Origin: Streptomyces albofaciens JCM 4342
GTDB taxonomy: Bacteria; Actinomycetota; Actinomycetes; Streptomycetales; Streptomycetaceae
Direction: 5' to 3'
Length of the DNA stretch: 64,000 bases
NCBI RefSeq assembly: GCF_008634025.1
Contig: NZ_PDCM01000002.1
Location: 3,947,501-4,011,500, forward strand
This document shows, in pieces, positions 46,126-54,360 of this stretch (its first letter is position 1; the number at the start of each line of letters is the position of its first letter). Both the position numbers and the translations under genes were made by a program. A model generated the notes under the pieces. The model was given only the letters and a program-made list of their open reading frames with translations, ran no database searches and had not been told where the DNA came from.

Positions 46126-46923
46126 TCAGCTCCGCGGAACGTTGCGCTCGTACACCAGGCGCAGCCCGATCAGCGTCAGCCACGGCTCGTGCTCGTCGAT
46201 GACCGAGGACTCGCCGAGCACCATGGGCGCCAGGCCGCCGGTGGCGATCACCGTCACGTCGTCCGGGTCGTCGGCGAGTTCCCGGGCCATCCGCTGGACC
46301 ACGCCGTCCACCTGTCCGGCGAAGCCGTACAGGATGCCGGACTGCATGGCCTCGACGGTGTTCTTGCCGATGACGCTGCGCGGCCGGGCCAGTTCGATCT
46401 TGCGGAGCTGGGCGCCCTTCACACCGAGCGCGTCCACCGAGATCTCGATGCCGGGGGCGATCACGCCGCCGACGTACTCGCCGCGCGCGCTGACCGCGTC
46501 GAACGTGGTGGCCGTACCGAAGTCGACCACGACCGCCGGGCCGCCGTAGAGCTCCACCGCCGCCAGCGCGTTGATGATCCGGTCGGCACCGACCTCCTTG
46601 GGGTTGTCCATGAGGATCGGCACGCCCGTCTTGACGCCCGGCTCGACCAGGACGGCCGGCACGTCCCCGTAGTAGCGCCGGGTGACCTCGCGCAGCTCGT
46701 GCAGGACGGAGGGGACCGTGGAGCAGATGGCGATGCCCTCGATGCCGTCGCCCAGTTCCTCGCCCAGCAGCGGGTGCATGCCCATCAGGCCTTGGAGGAG
46801 CACCGCCAGTTCGTCGGCGGTGCGGCGGGCGTCGGTGGAGATGCGCCAGTGTTCGACGATCTCCTCGCCGTCGAACAGGCCGAGGACGGTGTGGGTGTTG
46901 CCCACGTCGATGGTCAGCAGCAT
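46126..46923 (-). CDS. coaX: Type III pantothenate kinase
   Basis: Phosphorylates pantothenate, the first step to coenzyme A. 265 residues with the CoaX motifs: LLTIDVGNTHTVLGLFDG (phosphate loop), ADRIINALAA, VVDFGTATTFDAVS and ATGGLAPMV. It ends an operon that also makes pantothenate (panC) and NAD, and begins six bases after the nadC stop. Confidence 0.96.
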   Translation of the reverse strand: MLLTIDVGNTHTVLGLFDGEEIVEHWRISTDARRTADELAVLLQGLMGMHPLLGEELGDGIEGIAICSTVPSVLHELREVTRRYYGDVPAVLVEPGVKTGVPILMDNPKEVGADRIINALAAVELYGGPAVVVDFGTATTFDAVSARGEYVGGVIAPGIEISVDALGVKGAQLRKIELARPRSVIGKNTVEAMQSGILYGFAGQVDGVVQRMARELADDPDDVTVIATGGLAPMVLGESSVIDEHEPWLTLIGLRLVYERNVPRS

Positions 46924-46928
46924 GTCCG

Positions 46929-47969
46929 TCAGCGCTCCTCGCGCAGGTCGAGGCCGATGTCGAGGACCGGGGAGGAGTGCGTGAGCGCGCCCACGGCCAG
47001 GTAGTCCACGCCGGTCTCGGCGTAGGCGCGGGCGTTGTCCAGGGTGAGCCCGCCGGACGACTCCAGGGCCGCCCGCCCCGCCACCAGCGCCACGGCCTCG
47101 CGCGTCTGCTCGGGGGTGAAGTTGTCCAGCAGGATCAGGTCGGCGCCCTCGGCGAGGATCGGCGGGATCTGGTCCAGCCGGTCCACCTCCACCTCGATCG
47201 GCACTCCGGGGAAGCCGCTGCGCACGGCCTTGAACGCCTCGGCCACGCCGCCCGCCGCGACCACGTGGTTGTCCTTGATCAGGGCCGCGTCCGACAGCGA
47301 CATCCGGTGGTTGACGCCGCCGCCGCAGCGCACCGCGAACTTCTCCAGTGCGCGCAGGCCGGGCGTCGTCTTACGGGTGTCGCGGACCTTGGCACCGGTG
47401 CCCTCCAGGGCGTCGGCCCAGGCGCGGGTGGCGGTGGCGATGCCGGACAGGCGGCCCAGCAGGTTCAGGGCGCTGCGCTCGGCGGTCAGCAGGTCGCGGG
47501 TACGGGCGGTGACGCTGAGCAGCTTCTGCCCGGCCGCGACGCGGTCGCCGTCCTCGACGTGCCGCTCCACCTCGAACTCGGTGGTGCACACCAGGGACAG
47601 CACGGCCTCGGCGACCCGCAGGCCGGCCACGGTGCCCGCCTGGCGGGCGGCGAAGTCGGCGGTGGCGACGGCCTCTTCGGGCACGGTCGCGACGGTGGTC
47701 ACGTCCACGCCCTGATCGAGGTCCTCCGCGAGGGCCACGTGGGCGATGTCCTCGACCTGTACGGGGTCCAGTCCGGCCTCGACCAGGAGGGCGGCGAGGG
47801 AGGGGTCCAGCCCGCAGGCCGTCGGGTCGAGTTCGTACGTTTCGTCGTTCTCCTCACCGCCGGCGCAGCCGCAGGAGCCGCCGCAGCCGCCTTGGGGGGC
47901 CGGGGCCTGGTTCGGGGCCTGGTCCGGACGGCCGATCTGGTGCGGGGGGAGGTCGTCGGGGGTGCTCAC
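46929..47969 (-). CDS. nadC: Quinolinate phosphoribosyltransferase with Cys-rich N-terminal extension
   Basis: Converts quinolinate and PRPP to nicotinate mononucleotide in de novo NAD synthesis. The enzyme core starts near residue 48 and shows VEDIAHVALAEDLDQGVDVT, ARTRDLLTAERSALNLLGRL, DTRKTTPGLRALEKFAVRCG and LLDNFTPEQ. Before it is an extension with C-x3-C-x-C (GGCGGSCGCAGG, Cys29, Cys33, Cys35), not part of standard NadC. The GTG start overlaps the nadB stop as GTGA. No nadA is present in the window. Confidence 0.95.
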   Translation of the reverse strand: MSTPDDLPPHQIGRPDQAPNQAPAPQGGCGGSCGCAGGEENDETYELDPTACGLDPSLAALLVEAGLDPVQVEDIAHVALAEDLDQGVDVTTVATVPEEAVATADFAARQAGTVAGLRVAEAVLSLVCTTEFEVERHVEDGDRVAAGQKLLSVTARTRDLLTAERSALNLLGRLSGIATATRAWADALEGTGAKVRDTRKTTPGLRALEKFAVRCGGGVNHRMSLSDAALIKDNHVVAAGGVAEAFKAVRSGFPGVPIEVEVDRLDQIPPILAEGADLILLDNFTPEQTREAVALVAGRAALESSGGLTLDNARAYAETGVDYLAVGALTHSSPVLDIGLDLREER

Positions 47970-49930
47970 TGGGTCGGCTCCGTTTCGGGCGCGGGTGCGG
48001 CGGTCGTCGCGGGGAACGCGGCGGTGTCGGTCGTACGGGTGTGCAGGGTGTGCGGCGGGCGGTGGGTGACCAGGAAGTGCCGCTGCCACTGGGGATCGTC
48101 CCGGTCGGCGTGGTCCTCGCGCCAGTGGCAGCCGCGGGTCTCCTCGCGGCGCATCGCACTGGCGACCAGCACCCGGGCGACCAGGAGGAGGTTGGTGACC
48201 TCCCACGCCTCGACACCGGGCTCGGCGGGTTTGGGGCGGTCGGTGGGGGATGGGGTGGTTTCGGTGGGCAGCGGGGTGGTTCCGGCGGAGGCTGGGGTGG
48301 TTCCGGCGTTCCGGTCCGGGGCGGTGGCCGCTTCGGCCGCGGCGCGCTGGAGGCGGGCGAGGGCGGTGGCGGCCTCGGCGAGGCTGGTGGCGGAGCGCAG
48401 GACTCCGGCGCCCGCGGTCATGGTCCGCTGGATCGCGGTGCGTGCCTCGGGGGCGAGCAGCGGTACGGGAGCGGCGGCGGGCTCGACGGCCGGTCCCGGG
48501 TGGCGGGCGGGGGCGGACGTGATGTCGTCCGCGATGCGCTCCGCGAAGACCAGGCCTTCCAGGAGGGAGTTGGAGGCGAGCCGGTTGGCGCCGTGCACGC
48601 CGGTGCACGCGACCTCGCCGCACGCGTACAGGCCCGGCACGGTCGTACGGCCGTACAGGTCGGTCCGTACGCCGCCGGAGGCGTAGTGCGCGGCGGGCGC
48701 GACCGGGATCGGCTCGGTGACCGGGTCGATGCCGTGGGCGCGGCAGGCGGCGAGGATGGTCGGGAAGCGCTCCTCCCACATCCGCGCGCCGAAGTGCCGG
48801 GCGTCCAGGTACATGTGCTCGGTGCCCCGCTCCTGGGCACGGCGCATGATCGCCTTGGCGACGATGTCGCGCGGGGCCAGTTCGGCCAGTTCGTGCTGCC
48901 CGGTCATGAAGCGGATGCCGTCGGCGTCCACCAGGTGGGCGCCCTCGCCGCGTACCGCTTCCGAGATGAGCGGCTGCTGGCCTTCCGCGTCCGGGCCGAG
49001 GTAGAGGACCGTCGGATGGAACTGGACGAATTCGAGGTCGGAGACCTCGGCTCCGGCGCGCAGCGCGAGGGCGACGCCGTCGCCCGTGGAGACGGCCGGG
49101 TTGGTGGTCGCGGAGAAGACCTGGCCCATGCCGCCGGTCGCGAGGACGACCGCGGGGGCGTGCACGGCGCCCACGCCGTCGTGCTGGCCCTCGCCCATCA
49201 CGTGCAGGGTGACGCCGGCGGTGCGGCCGTCGGCGTCGGTGAGCAGGTCGAGGACGAGCGCGTTCTCGATGGTGCGCAGGCCCTGGGCGCGCACGGCGTC
49301 GACCAGGGCGCGGGAGATCTCGGCGCCGGTCGCGTCGCCGCCCGCGTGCGCTATGCGGCGGCGGTGGTGCCCGCCTTCGCGGGTGAGGGCTATCTCGTCG
49401 CCGCCCGGCGCGGTGTCGAAGCGCGCCCCGGTGGCGATCAGGCGGCGGACGGCGTCCGGGCCTTCGGTGACCAGGGTGCGTACGGCGTCCTCGTCACACA
49501 GCCCGGCGCCCGCCACGAGCGTGTCGGTCAGGTGCTGCTCGGGGGTGTCGCCCTCACCGAGCGCGGCCGCGATACCGCCCTGGGCCCAGCGCGTGGAGCC
49601 GTCGTCCAGGCGGGCCTTGGTCACCACGACGGTACGGCGGCCCGCGGCGGCGCAGCGCAGGGCGGCGGTCAGACCCGCGACTCCCGAACCGACCACGACG
49701 ACATCGGCCTCGATGGACCAGCCGGGGGCGGGGGCCTGGAGGCGGAGGGTGGGGGTGTCGGGGGGTGTGGGGGTGCCGTGGGATGTGAGGGGGCCGTGGG
49801 GTGTGGGGGCGCTGTGGGGTGTGGGGGCACTGTGGTCAGTAGCTGTGCCGTGGACGGCGGAGGCGCCGTGGACGGCGGGGTTGTCGTGACCGATGGGGTC
49901 GTGGTGGCTGGTGGGGCCGGTGCCGGTCAT
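47966..49930 (-). CDS. nadB: L-aspartate oxidase
   Basis: Oxidises aspartate to iminoaspartate, which NadA then turns into quinolinate. The 654-residue protein is longer than usual. Residues 1-70 form a repetitive His/Thr/Pro-rich lead ([19 protein letters not shown]), then the FAD motif [20 protein letters not shown] begins. [21 protein letters not shown] and [20 protein letters not shown] are family blocks. Another Thr/Pro-rich insert sits near residue 575. Its ATG overlaps the panC stop as ATGA. Confidence 0.95.
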   Translation of the reverse strand: MTGTGPTSHHDPIGHDNPAVHGASAVHGTATDHSAPTPHSAPTPHGPLTSHGTPTPPDTPTLRLQAPAPGWSIEADVVVVGSGVAGLTAALRCAAAGRRTVVVTKARLDDGSTRWAQGGIAAALGEGDTPEQHLTDTLVAGAGLCDEDAVRTLVTEGPDAVRRLIATGARFDTAPGGDEIALTREGGHHRRRIAHAGGDATGAEISRALVDAVRAQGLRTIENALVLDLLTDADGRTAGVTLHVMGEGQHDGVGAVHAPAVVLATGGMGQVFSATTNPAVSTGDGVALALRAGAEVSDLEFVQFHPTVLYLGPDAEGQQPLISEAVRGEGAHLVDADGIRFMTGQHELAELAPRDIVAKAIMRRAQERGTEHMYLDARHFGARMWEERFPTILAACRAHGIDPVTEPIPVAPAAHYASGGVRTDLYGRTTVPGLYACGEVACTGVHGANRLASNSLLEGLVFAERIADDITSAPARHPGPAVEPAAAPVPLLAPEARTAIQRTMTAGAGVLRSATSLAEAATALARLQRAAAEAATAPDRNAGTTPASAGTTPLPTETTPSPTDRPKPAEPGVEAWEVTNLLLVARVLVASAMRREETRGCHWREDHADRDDPQWQRHFLVTHRPPHTLHTRTTDTAAFPATTAAPAPETEPTQ

Positions 49931-50952
49931 CGGGGCGCTCCGAACGTGAGGCGGATGTTGTCGATGAGGCGGGTGGTGCCGACCTTGGCAGCCACCGCGA
50001 GGACGGCCTCGCCCTCGTAGGTGTCCGGGACCTCGGTGAAGTCGGCCGGGTCGACGAGCGCCACGTAGTCCAGCGCGAGCGGCGGGTCGAGGCGAGCGGC
50101 GTCCTCCAGGACGGCGTGTGCCGCGGCACGGGCCACCGCGGGGGCGCGCAGCGGGGTGGCGACGGCGTGCGCGAGGGCGTGCGCGTCGGCTGCCGCGCGG
50201 TCCTCGCCGAGGGCGGCGAGCGCCGCGGAGCGGTCGTGTGCGCGGTGGGCCGTCCGTGCCGTACAGGAGGCGCGGTCGCGCAGCGCTTCTTCGGCGGCGA
50301 GCCGGTCGCGGGCCGCGAACAGGGCCCGGGACAGTGCCAGGGCGGTGCGGCGTTCGGCGGCCGAGAGGTAGCGGTTACGGCTGGAGAGCGCCAGCCCGTC
50401 GTCCTCGCGGACGGTGGGGACGCCGACGATCCGTACACCGAAGTTCAGGTCGGTCACCATGCGCTCTATGACGGCCAGTTGCTGGGCGTCCTTCTGGCCG
50501 AACAGGGCCACGTCCGGGCGGGTGAGGTGCAGCAGCTTGCCGACGACGGTCAGGACGCCGTCGAAGTGGCCGGGCCGGCTGGCGCCCTCCAGGAGGTCCC
50601 CCATGGGGCCGGCGGCTATCCGTATCCGCGGCGCCCCGCCCGGGTAGACCTCGTCGACGCCCGGCGCGAACACCACGTCCGCACCGGCCGCGCCGGCCAG
50701 CACGAGGTCCGCCTCCAGGGTGCGCGGATAGCGGTCGAGGTCCTCGCCGGCGCCGAACTGGAGGGGGTTGACGAAGACGGTGACGACGACGAGCCCGTCC
50801 GGCCCGGCCTGGTCGCGGGCGGCGCGGATGAGCGTCGCGTGGCCCTCGTGGAGAGCGCCCATGGTCATGACGACGGCCCGCTGCCCGGGGCGGTCCGGCA
50901 GGGCGCGCAGCTCGGCCGCGGTGTGCACGAGGCGGGGGCGCGGGGCGGTCAT
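49927..50952 (-). CDS. panC: Pantothenate synthetase
   Basis: Joins pantoate and beta-alanine using ATP. 341 residues. [19 protein letters not shown] carries the HxGH adenylate motif, VFVNPLQFG and [15 protein letters not shown] follow, then FGQKDAQQL and SSRNRYLS in place of the common KMSKS-like segment. An Ala/Arg-rich insert (around residue 240) lengthens the second half. Its ATG overlaps the stop of the DUF2520 gene as ATGA. It sits in an operon with NAD and CoA genes. Confidence 0.96.
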   Translation of the reverse strand: MTAPRPRLVHTAAELRALPDRPGQRAVVMTMGALHEGHATLIRAARDQAGPDGLVVVTVFVNPLQFGAGEDLDRYPRTLEADLVLAGAAGADVVFAPGVDEVYPGGAPRIRIAAGPMGDLLEGASRPGHFDGVLTVVGKLLHLTRPDVALFGQKDAQQLAVIERMVTDLNFGVRIVGVPTVREDDGLALSSRNRYLSAAERRTALALSRALFAARDRLAAEEALRDRASCTARTAHRAHDRSAALAALGEDRAAADAHALAHAVATPLRAPAVARAAAHAVLEDAARLDPPLALDYVALVDPADFTEVPDTYEGEAVLAVAAKVGTTRLIDNIRLTFGAPR

Positions 50953-52031
50953 CGGTCGCCTTCTTCGGGGTGGTCGGGGTGGTCGGGGTGGTCGGGGTGA
51001 CCGGGGTGATCGGGGTGATCGCGGTGACCAGGGTGATCGGGGTGATCGGGGTGACCAGGGTGATCGGGGTGGCCGGAGGAGGGGGTGTCGGGTCCCTGGC
51101 CGTCCTGCCGGCCGCTCGCGGCGGTGGTGCCGGTGTTCGCCAGGACGCCCAGCAGGTCCTCGGCCAGCTCCGGCTTCAGCAGGCCGTGCGCCAGGGCGCG
51201 GTCGGCGGTCGTACGGGCCATGGCGAGGTAGCCCTCGACGCTCTGCGGCGCGTGTTTGCGCAGCTCGGAGACGTGCGCGGCGACGGTACCGGCGTCGCCG
51301 CGGGCGACCGGGCCGGTCAGCGCGGCGTCCCCCGAGCGCAGCGCGTTGTCGAGGGCCGCGCCCAGCAGCGGGCCGAGCATGCGGTCCGGCGCGCCGACCC
51401 CGGCGTTCCGGAGCAGTTCCATGGCCTGCGCCACCAGGGTGACCAGGTGGTTCGCGCCGATCGCGAGGGCCGCGTGGTAGAGCGGACGGGCGTCCTCCTC
51501 GATCCACTCCGGTTCCCCGCCCATCTCGATGACCAGCGCCTCTGCGGCCATCCGCAGCGGCTCGGGCGCGGTGACCCCGAAGGAGCAGCCGGCCAGCCGC
51601 TGTACGTCCACGCGCGTACCGGTGAAGGTCATCGCCGGGTGGAGGGCCAGCGGCAGCGCGCCGGCGCGGGTGGCCGGGTCGAGGACGGCCGTACCGAACC
51701 GGCCCGAGGTGTGTACGAGCAGCTGTCCCGGCCGTACGGCACCGGTCTCGGCGAGGCCCGCGACGAGCCCGGGCAGGGCGTCGTCGGGCACGGTGAGCAG
51801 CACCAGCTCGGCGCGTTCCAGCACCTCGGCCGGGGAGACGATCGGGACGTCGGGCAGCAGCGCCGCGGCGCGCCGTACGGAGGCGTCGGAGACGCCGGAC
51901 ACGGCGACCGGCCGGTGCCCGGCGAGCTGGAGCGACGCGGCGAGGGCAGGGCCGACACGGCCGGCGCCGACGACTCCGACGGTCAGCCGGGCGGGTCGGT
52001 CCTGGGCCTCGGTGGGTGGGATTGTGTTCAC
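50949..52031 (-). CDS. Rossmann/DUF2520 protein, candidate ketopantoate reductase, with His-rich tail
   Basis: 360 residues. [19 protein letters not shown] binds NAD(P), [18 protein letters not shown] sequence follows, and the DUF2520 helical half includes [19 protein letters not shown]. The PanG reductases of Francisella and Clostridium are, as I recall, of this fold, and linkage to panC makes ketopantoate reduction a sensible guess. The last 42 residues contain twelve HPD/HPG-like tripeptides, a possible metal-binding tail. The start is a GTG with AAGG about eleven bases upstream. Confidence 0.85.
   Translation of the reverse strand: MNTIPPTEAQDRPARLTVGVVGAGRVGPALAASLQLAGHRPVAVSGVSDASVRRAAALLPDVPIVSPAEVLERAELVLLTVPDDALPGLVAGLAETGAVRPGQLLVHTSGRFGTAVLDPATRAGALPLALHPAMTFTGTRVDVQRLAGCSFGVTAPEPLRMAAEALVIEMGGEPEWIEEDARPLYHAALAIGANHLVTLVAQAMELLRNAGVGAPDRMLGPLLGAALDNALRSGDAALTGPVARGDAGTVAAHVSELRKHAPQSVEGYLAMARTTADRALAHGLLKPELAEDLLGVLANTGTTAASGRQDGQGPDTPSSGHPDHPGHPDHPDHPGHRDHPDHPGHPDHPDHPDHPEEGDR
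50964..51071. repeat. Twelve 9-bp coding repeats (His-Pro-Asp/Gly)
   Basis: The plus strand shows GGTGGTCGG and variants (GGTGATCGG, GGTGACCAG) repeated in register with codons of the DUF2520 protein. It is the only array in the window that is clearly translated. Confidence 0.9.
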
Positions 52032-52085
52032 GCGGCGATGGCCTTCCGTTCCAGTCCGCGGGGGGTACCGGACGATTCGCTGGCC

Positions 52086-52091
52086 ATGCTA
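52086..52091 (-). promoter_or_regulatory. Possible -10 of the pan/nad/coa operon
   Basis: The minus strand reads TAGCAT 55 bases before the first gene. The match 18 bases further up (TGAAGA) is poor. Confidence 0.3.
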
Positions 52092-52131
52092 CGCGAGTGT
52101 TTCCGGCGGTCTTCAGAGCCGTACGCAGGGT

Positions 52132-52145
52132 GAGACGGCCGTCTC
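52132..52145. promoter_or_regulatory. 14-bp palindrome GAGACGGCCGTCTC
   Basis: Perfect dyad about 100 bases upstream of the pan/nad/coa operon and 45 bases before its possible -10. Operator-like. No NAD- or biotin-type regulator box that I know matches it. Confidence 0.4.
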
Positions 52146-52163
52146 GTACCGCGTCCCCGAAGG

Positions 52164-52206
52164 TTTTCCACAGGGCTGGCGGGCCGCCGGGGACGGGTTG
52201 TCCACA
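52164..52206. promoter_or_regulatory. Two DnaA-box-like sequences
   Basis: TTGTCCACA (52198-52206) equals the consensus DnaA box of Streptomyces, and TTTTCCACA (52164-52172) is a one-base variant in the same orientation 34 bases away. No other origin features are present, so this is not oriC. Confidence 0.5.
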
Positions 52207-52336
52207 GGGGTGGCAGGGCGGGTCGGAACCCGTCATGGTTGGGGCGGAAGCGGGGCCGGAGCAGGACAGGAATCGAAGGAAATCGAGGGCTGGGGAGGGA
52301 TGGGGATGGCCGAGGTGACGGGCGACGCGCGAGCCT

Positions 52337-52537
52337 TCAGGTCAGGGCCTGGCGTACGGCCCGCCGGAAGCGGGCCAGCGGGCGGTCCGCGGGCGGGGTG
52401 ACGACGGCCCGGAAGCGGAGCCACTGGCGGATCTCACGCAGCGCCTGGAGGTCACCGGTGCCGGGCGGCGGGGGCGGGAGCTCGCCGCGCTGGGCGGCAC
52501 GGTAGGCGTCGAGCATGTGCTGCTGGGATGCGTTCAT
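52337..52537 (-). CDS. Small conserved protein of unknown function
   Basis: 66 residues from [19 protein letters not shown], with a Pro run (LPPPPPG) and a basic helical end ([11 protein letters not shown]). Third-position GC is high. A start three codons earlier is also possible. It is divergent from the ArsR-type gene, with a large palindrome 37 bases in front of it. Proteins like this are widespread in streptomycetes, but I know no role. Confidence 0.7.
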   Translation of the reverse strand: MNASQQHMLDAYRAAQRGELPPPPPGTGDLQALREIRQWLRFRAVVTPPADRPLARFRRAVRQALT

Positions 52538-52573
52538 GGACACCACAGTGGGGCTGCCCGACGGCCGGCGGCT

Positions 52574-52602
52574 CGTCGTTTGACGAGAGACGTCAAACGA
52601 CG
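52574..52602. promoter_or_regulatory. 29-bp perfect palindrome, ArsR-type operator candidate
   Basis: CGTCGTTTGACG and CGTCAAACGACG flank AGAGA. The inner TTGACG...CGTCAA resembles ArsR-family sites, and an ArsR-type gene follows on the plus strand, though 457 bases away. It also covers the promoter position of the small gene on the other strand. Confidence 0.65.
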
Positions 52603-52644
52603 GCGACGCAGGTCAGGGGGTTGCGCATCATGGGTGTGGGCGGC

Positions 52645-52770
52645 TTGAGCTGCGTGGGCGGCGTGCGCAGTACGGGCGGTGCGCGCAGTACGGGCGGCGT
52701 GAACTGCGCGGGCCGCGTGAACTGCGCGGGCCGCGTGAACTGCGCGGGCCGCGTGAACTGCGCGGGCCGC
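52645..52770. repeat. Seven 18-bp tandem units
   Basis: The last four (52699-52770) are identical copies of GTGAACTGCGCGGGCCGC; the three before are diverged (for example GTGCGCAGTACGGGCGGT). They are in frame with the ArsR-type gene but sit far upstream of its start. Confidence 0.93.
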
Positions 52771-52941
52771 GTGAAGACATTGAGTGGGGGTGGGTGGGCG
52801 GGGGGGGAGGCCCCCAGGGGGAGGCCCCCCAGAGGCCCCCAGGGGCCCGGTGAGCGCAGCGCTGCCGATACGCGCCCTGCACAAAGCCCCACGAACACAC
52901 CGCACAAACAACCCCGCACCGCCATCTGCACCGACCACCCG

Positions 52942-53022
52942 CACCCGTCCCGCACCCGCACCCGCACCCGCACCAACATCGGCACCGGCACCGGCACCGG
53001 CACCGGCACCGGCACCGGCACC
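52942..53022. repeat. Six-base microsatellites upstream of the ArsR-type gene
   Basis: A (CGCACC)n block (52951-52974) is followed by seven perfect GGCACC units (52981-53022). Both lie within about 40-110 bases of the gene start, in what should be its leader. Confidence 0.85.
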
Positions 53023-53058
53023 AACCCCCAGCACCCACCCCCAGAAACGAAGCAGCCC

Positions 53059-54177
53059 ATGACAATCTGGATCGATATCGCAGGCCTGCCTGTCGAGCGT
53101 TTGGTGTTCAGTCCCTCGCCGCTCGCTGAGCTGGGGTCCGCGCTGCACGCGCTTGCCGAGCCCGGTCACCATCCGGGGCTGCACGGCTGGACGACCGCGA
53201 CGGCCAGCGCGCTCAAGGCCGATCTGGCGGACCGGCTGCGGGAGGCGGACTTCTTGTGGGGGCCGACGTTCTCGGATGTGACGATGGCGTTCGCCGCGGT
53301 CGCGGACGCGGCCGGGCAGCCCGGCGCGACGCTGGCCGAGGATCTGGACCTGCTCGACCGGCTCGACGACGAGCTCTACGTGGACGCCGCGCTGGAGATC
53401 ACCTGCTCCAGCGTGTACACCCGCGGCAGGCGCTCGCCGCTGGTGGACGCGGAGAGCCGCCGGATGGCGCTGGAGCGGGCCGCGGCGCGTGGCCCCCGGC
53501 AGTCCGACTTCGCGCGGCGGCTGCTCGCCGACCCGCCTGCCGTACGGGCCTGGATCCGCCGGCTGTTCGAGGACTGTGACCAGGCCTTCTTCGCGGACGT
53601 CTGGCAGCGGGTGCGCTTCCAGCTCGCCGCGGACGCGCGCCACAAGGCCGAGGTGCTGCGCCGTAAGGGCCTGGCCGATGCGTTGGCCGAGGTGTCGCCC
53701 GCGGTGTCGCTGGACGAGGAACGTTCCCGCATCGTCATCGACAAGCTCAGCCACGGCCACACGACGGCCACCGACCCGGCTGTCGGCGCGGGCGTCACCT
53801 TTGTGCCGTCCTCGTTCGGCTGGCCGCACATGATGGTGCTGCATGCGCCGGGCTGGCGACCGGTGATCCACTACCCGGTCGCGGCGCCGGAACTGGCCGG
53901 CCCCGCCTCGGTCGCCCTGCTCGAATCCCGGCTCGACGCGCTGGCCCACCCGATGCGTCTGCGGATGTGCCGCAACCTGGCCCGTACGGCCTACACCACC
54001 GGCGAACTCGCCGCCGTGCACGAGATATCCGCGCCGGAGGTGTCCCGGCACCTGGCCGTCCTCAGGAAGGCCGGGCTGCTCCAGACGCGCCGCCGTGGCC
54101 GGTATGTGCAGCACCAGTTGGACGTACAGGTGGTGGCGCGCCTGGGCAGCGACTTCCTGGAGGGGGTGCTGCGCTGA
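53059..54177 (+). CDS. ArsR-type transcriptional regulator with DUF5937-like N-terminus
   Basis: 372 residues. A long N-terminal domain (WIDIAGLPVERLVFSPSPLAE onward) is followed by a C-terminal ArsR winged helix: LDALAHPMRLRMCRNLARTAY, TGELAAVHEISAPEVSRHLAVL and LLQTRRRGRYVQHQLD. This arrangement is frequent in streptomycetes. The N-terminal part probably binds a ligand. The gene start lacks a strong ribosome site. A 29-bp palindrome upstream is a candidate operator shared with the divergent small gene. Confidence 0.85.
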   Translation: MTIWIDIAGLPVERLVFSPSPLAELGSALHALAEPGHHPGLHGWTTATASALKADLADRLREADFLWGPTFSDVTMAFAAVADAAGQPGATLAEDLDLLDRLDDELYVDAALEITCSSVYTRGRRSPLVDAESRRMALERAAARGPRQSDFARRLLADPPAVRAWIRRLFEDCDQAFFADVWQRVRFQLAADARHKAEVLRRKGLADALAEVSPAVSLDEERSRIVIDKLSHGHTTATDPAVGAGVTFVPSSFGWPHMMVLHAPGWRPVIHYPVAAPELAGPASVALLESRLDALAHPMRLRMCRNLARTAYTTGELAAVHEISAPEVSRHLAVLRKAGLLQTRRRGRYVQHQLDVQVVARLGSDFLEGVLR

Positions 54178-54360
54178 GAGAGCCGGTTCGGCGACCGCCC
54201 CGGGCGGGCCGCCAGACAGCCCCTCGGGCAGGACCCCGAACAGGCTCCCAGACAGGCCCCGGGGCAAGCCTCCGGCCAGGCCACCGGGCAAGCCTCCGGT
54301 CCGCCCCCTTCCGGCTTCCTTTCGGCTTCCTTCCGGCTTCCCTTCCCGCCCCCCACCCCG
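54178..54360. repeat. Degenerate repeats between ArsR-type and chitosanase genes
   Basis: Diverged 12-18-bp units such as CAGACAGGCCCC, GGGCAAGCCTCCGG and CTTCCGGCTTCCTTT occupy this gap of about 180 bases between converging genes. No hairpin terminator is obvious. Confidence 0.5.

Larger units (their letters stand above)
49930..52031 (-). other. Translationally coupled start of the pan/nad/coa operon
   Basis: Successive genes overlap by exactly four bases (ATGA at 50949-50952, ATGA at 49927-49930, GTGA at 47966-47969), and only five bases separate nadC from coaX. Ribosomes probably pass from one gene to the next, which holds the amounts of the enzymes in ratio. Confidence 0.8.

Noticed and set aside
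52150..52210. Chromosomal origin of replication
   Set aside because: Only two DnaA boxes are present, with no dnaA, dnaN or gyrB nearby; oriC in Streptomyces has many boxes.
52528..53058. N-terminal extension of the ArsR-type protein through the repeats
   Set aside because: The frame is open but consists of repeat-derived Gly/Val/Asn/Cys units and GT runs; the conserved protein begins at 53059.
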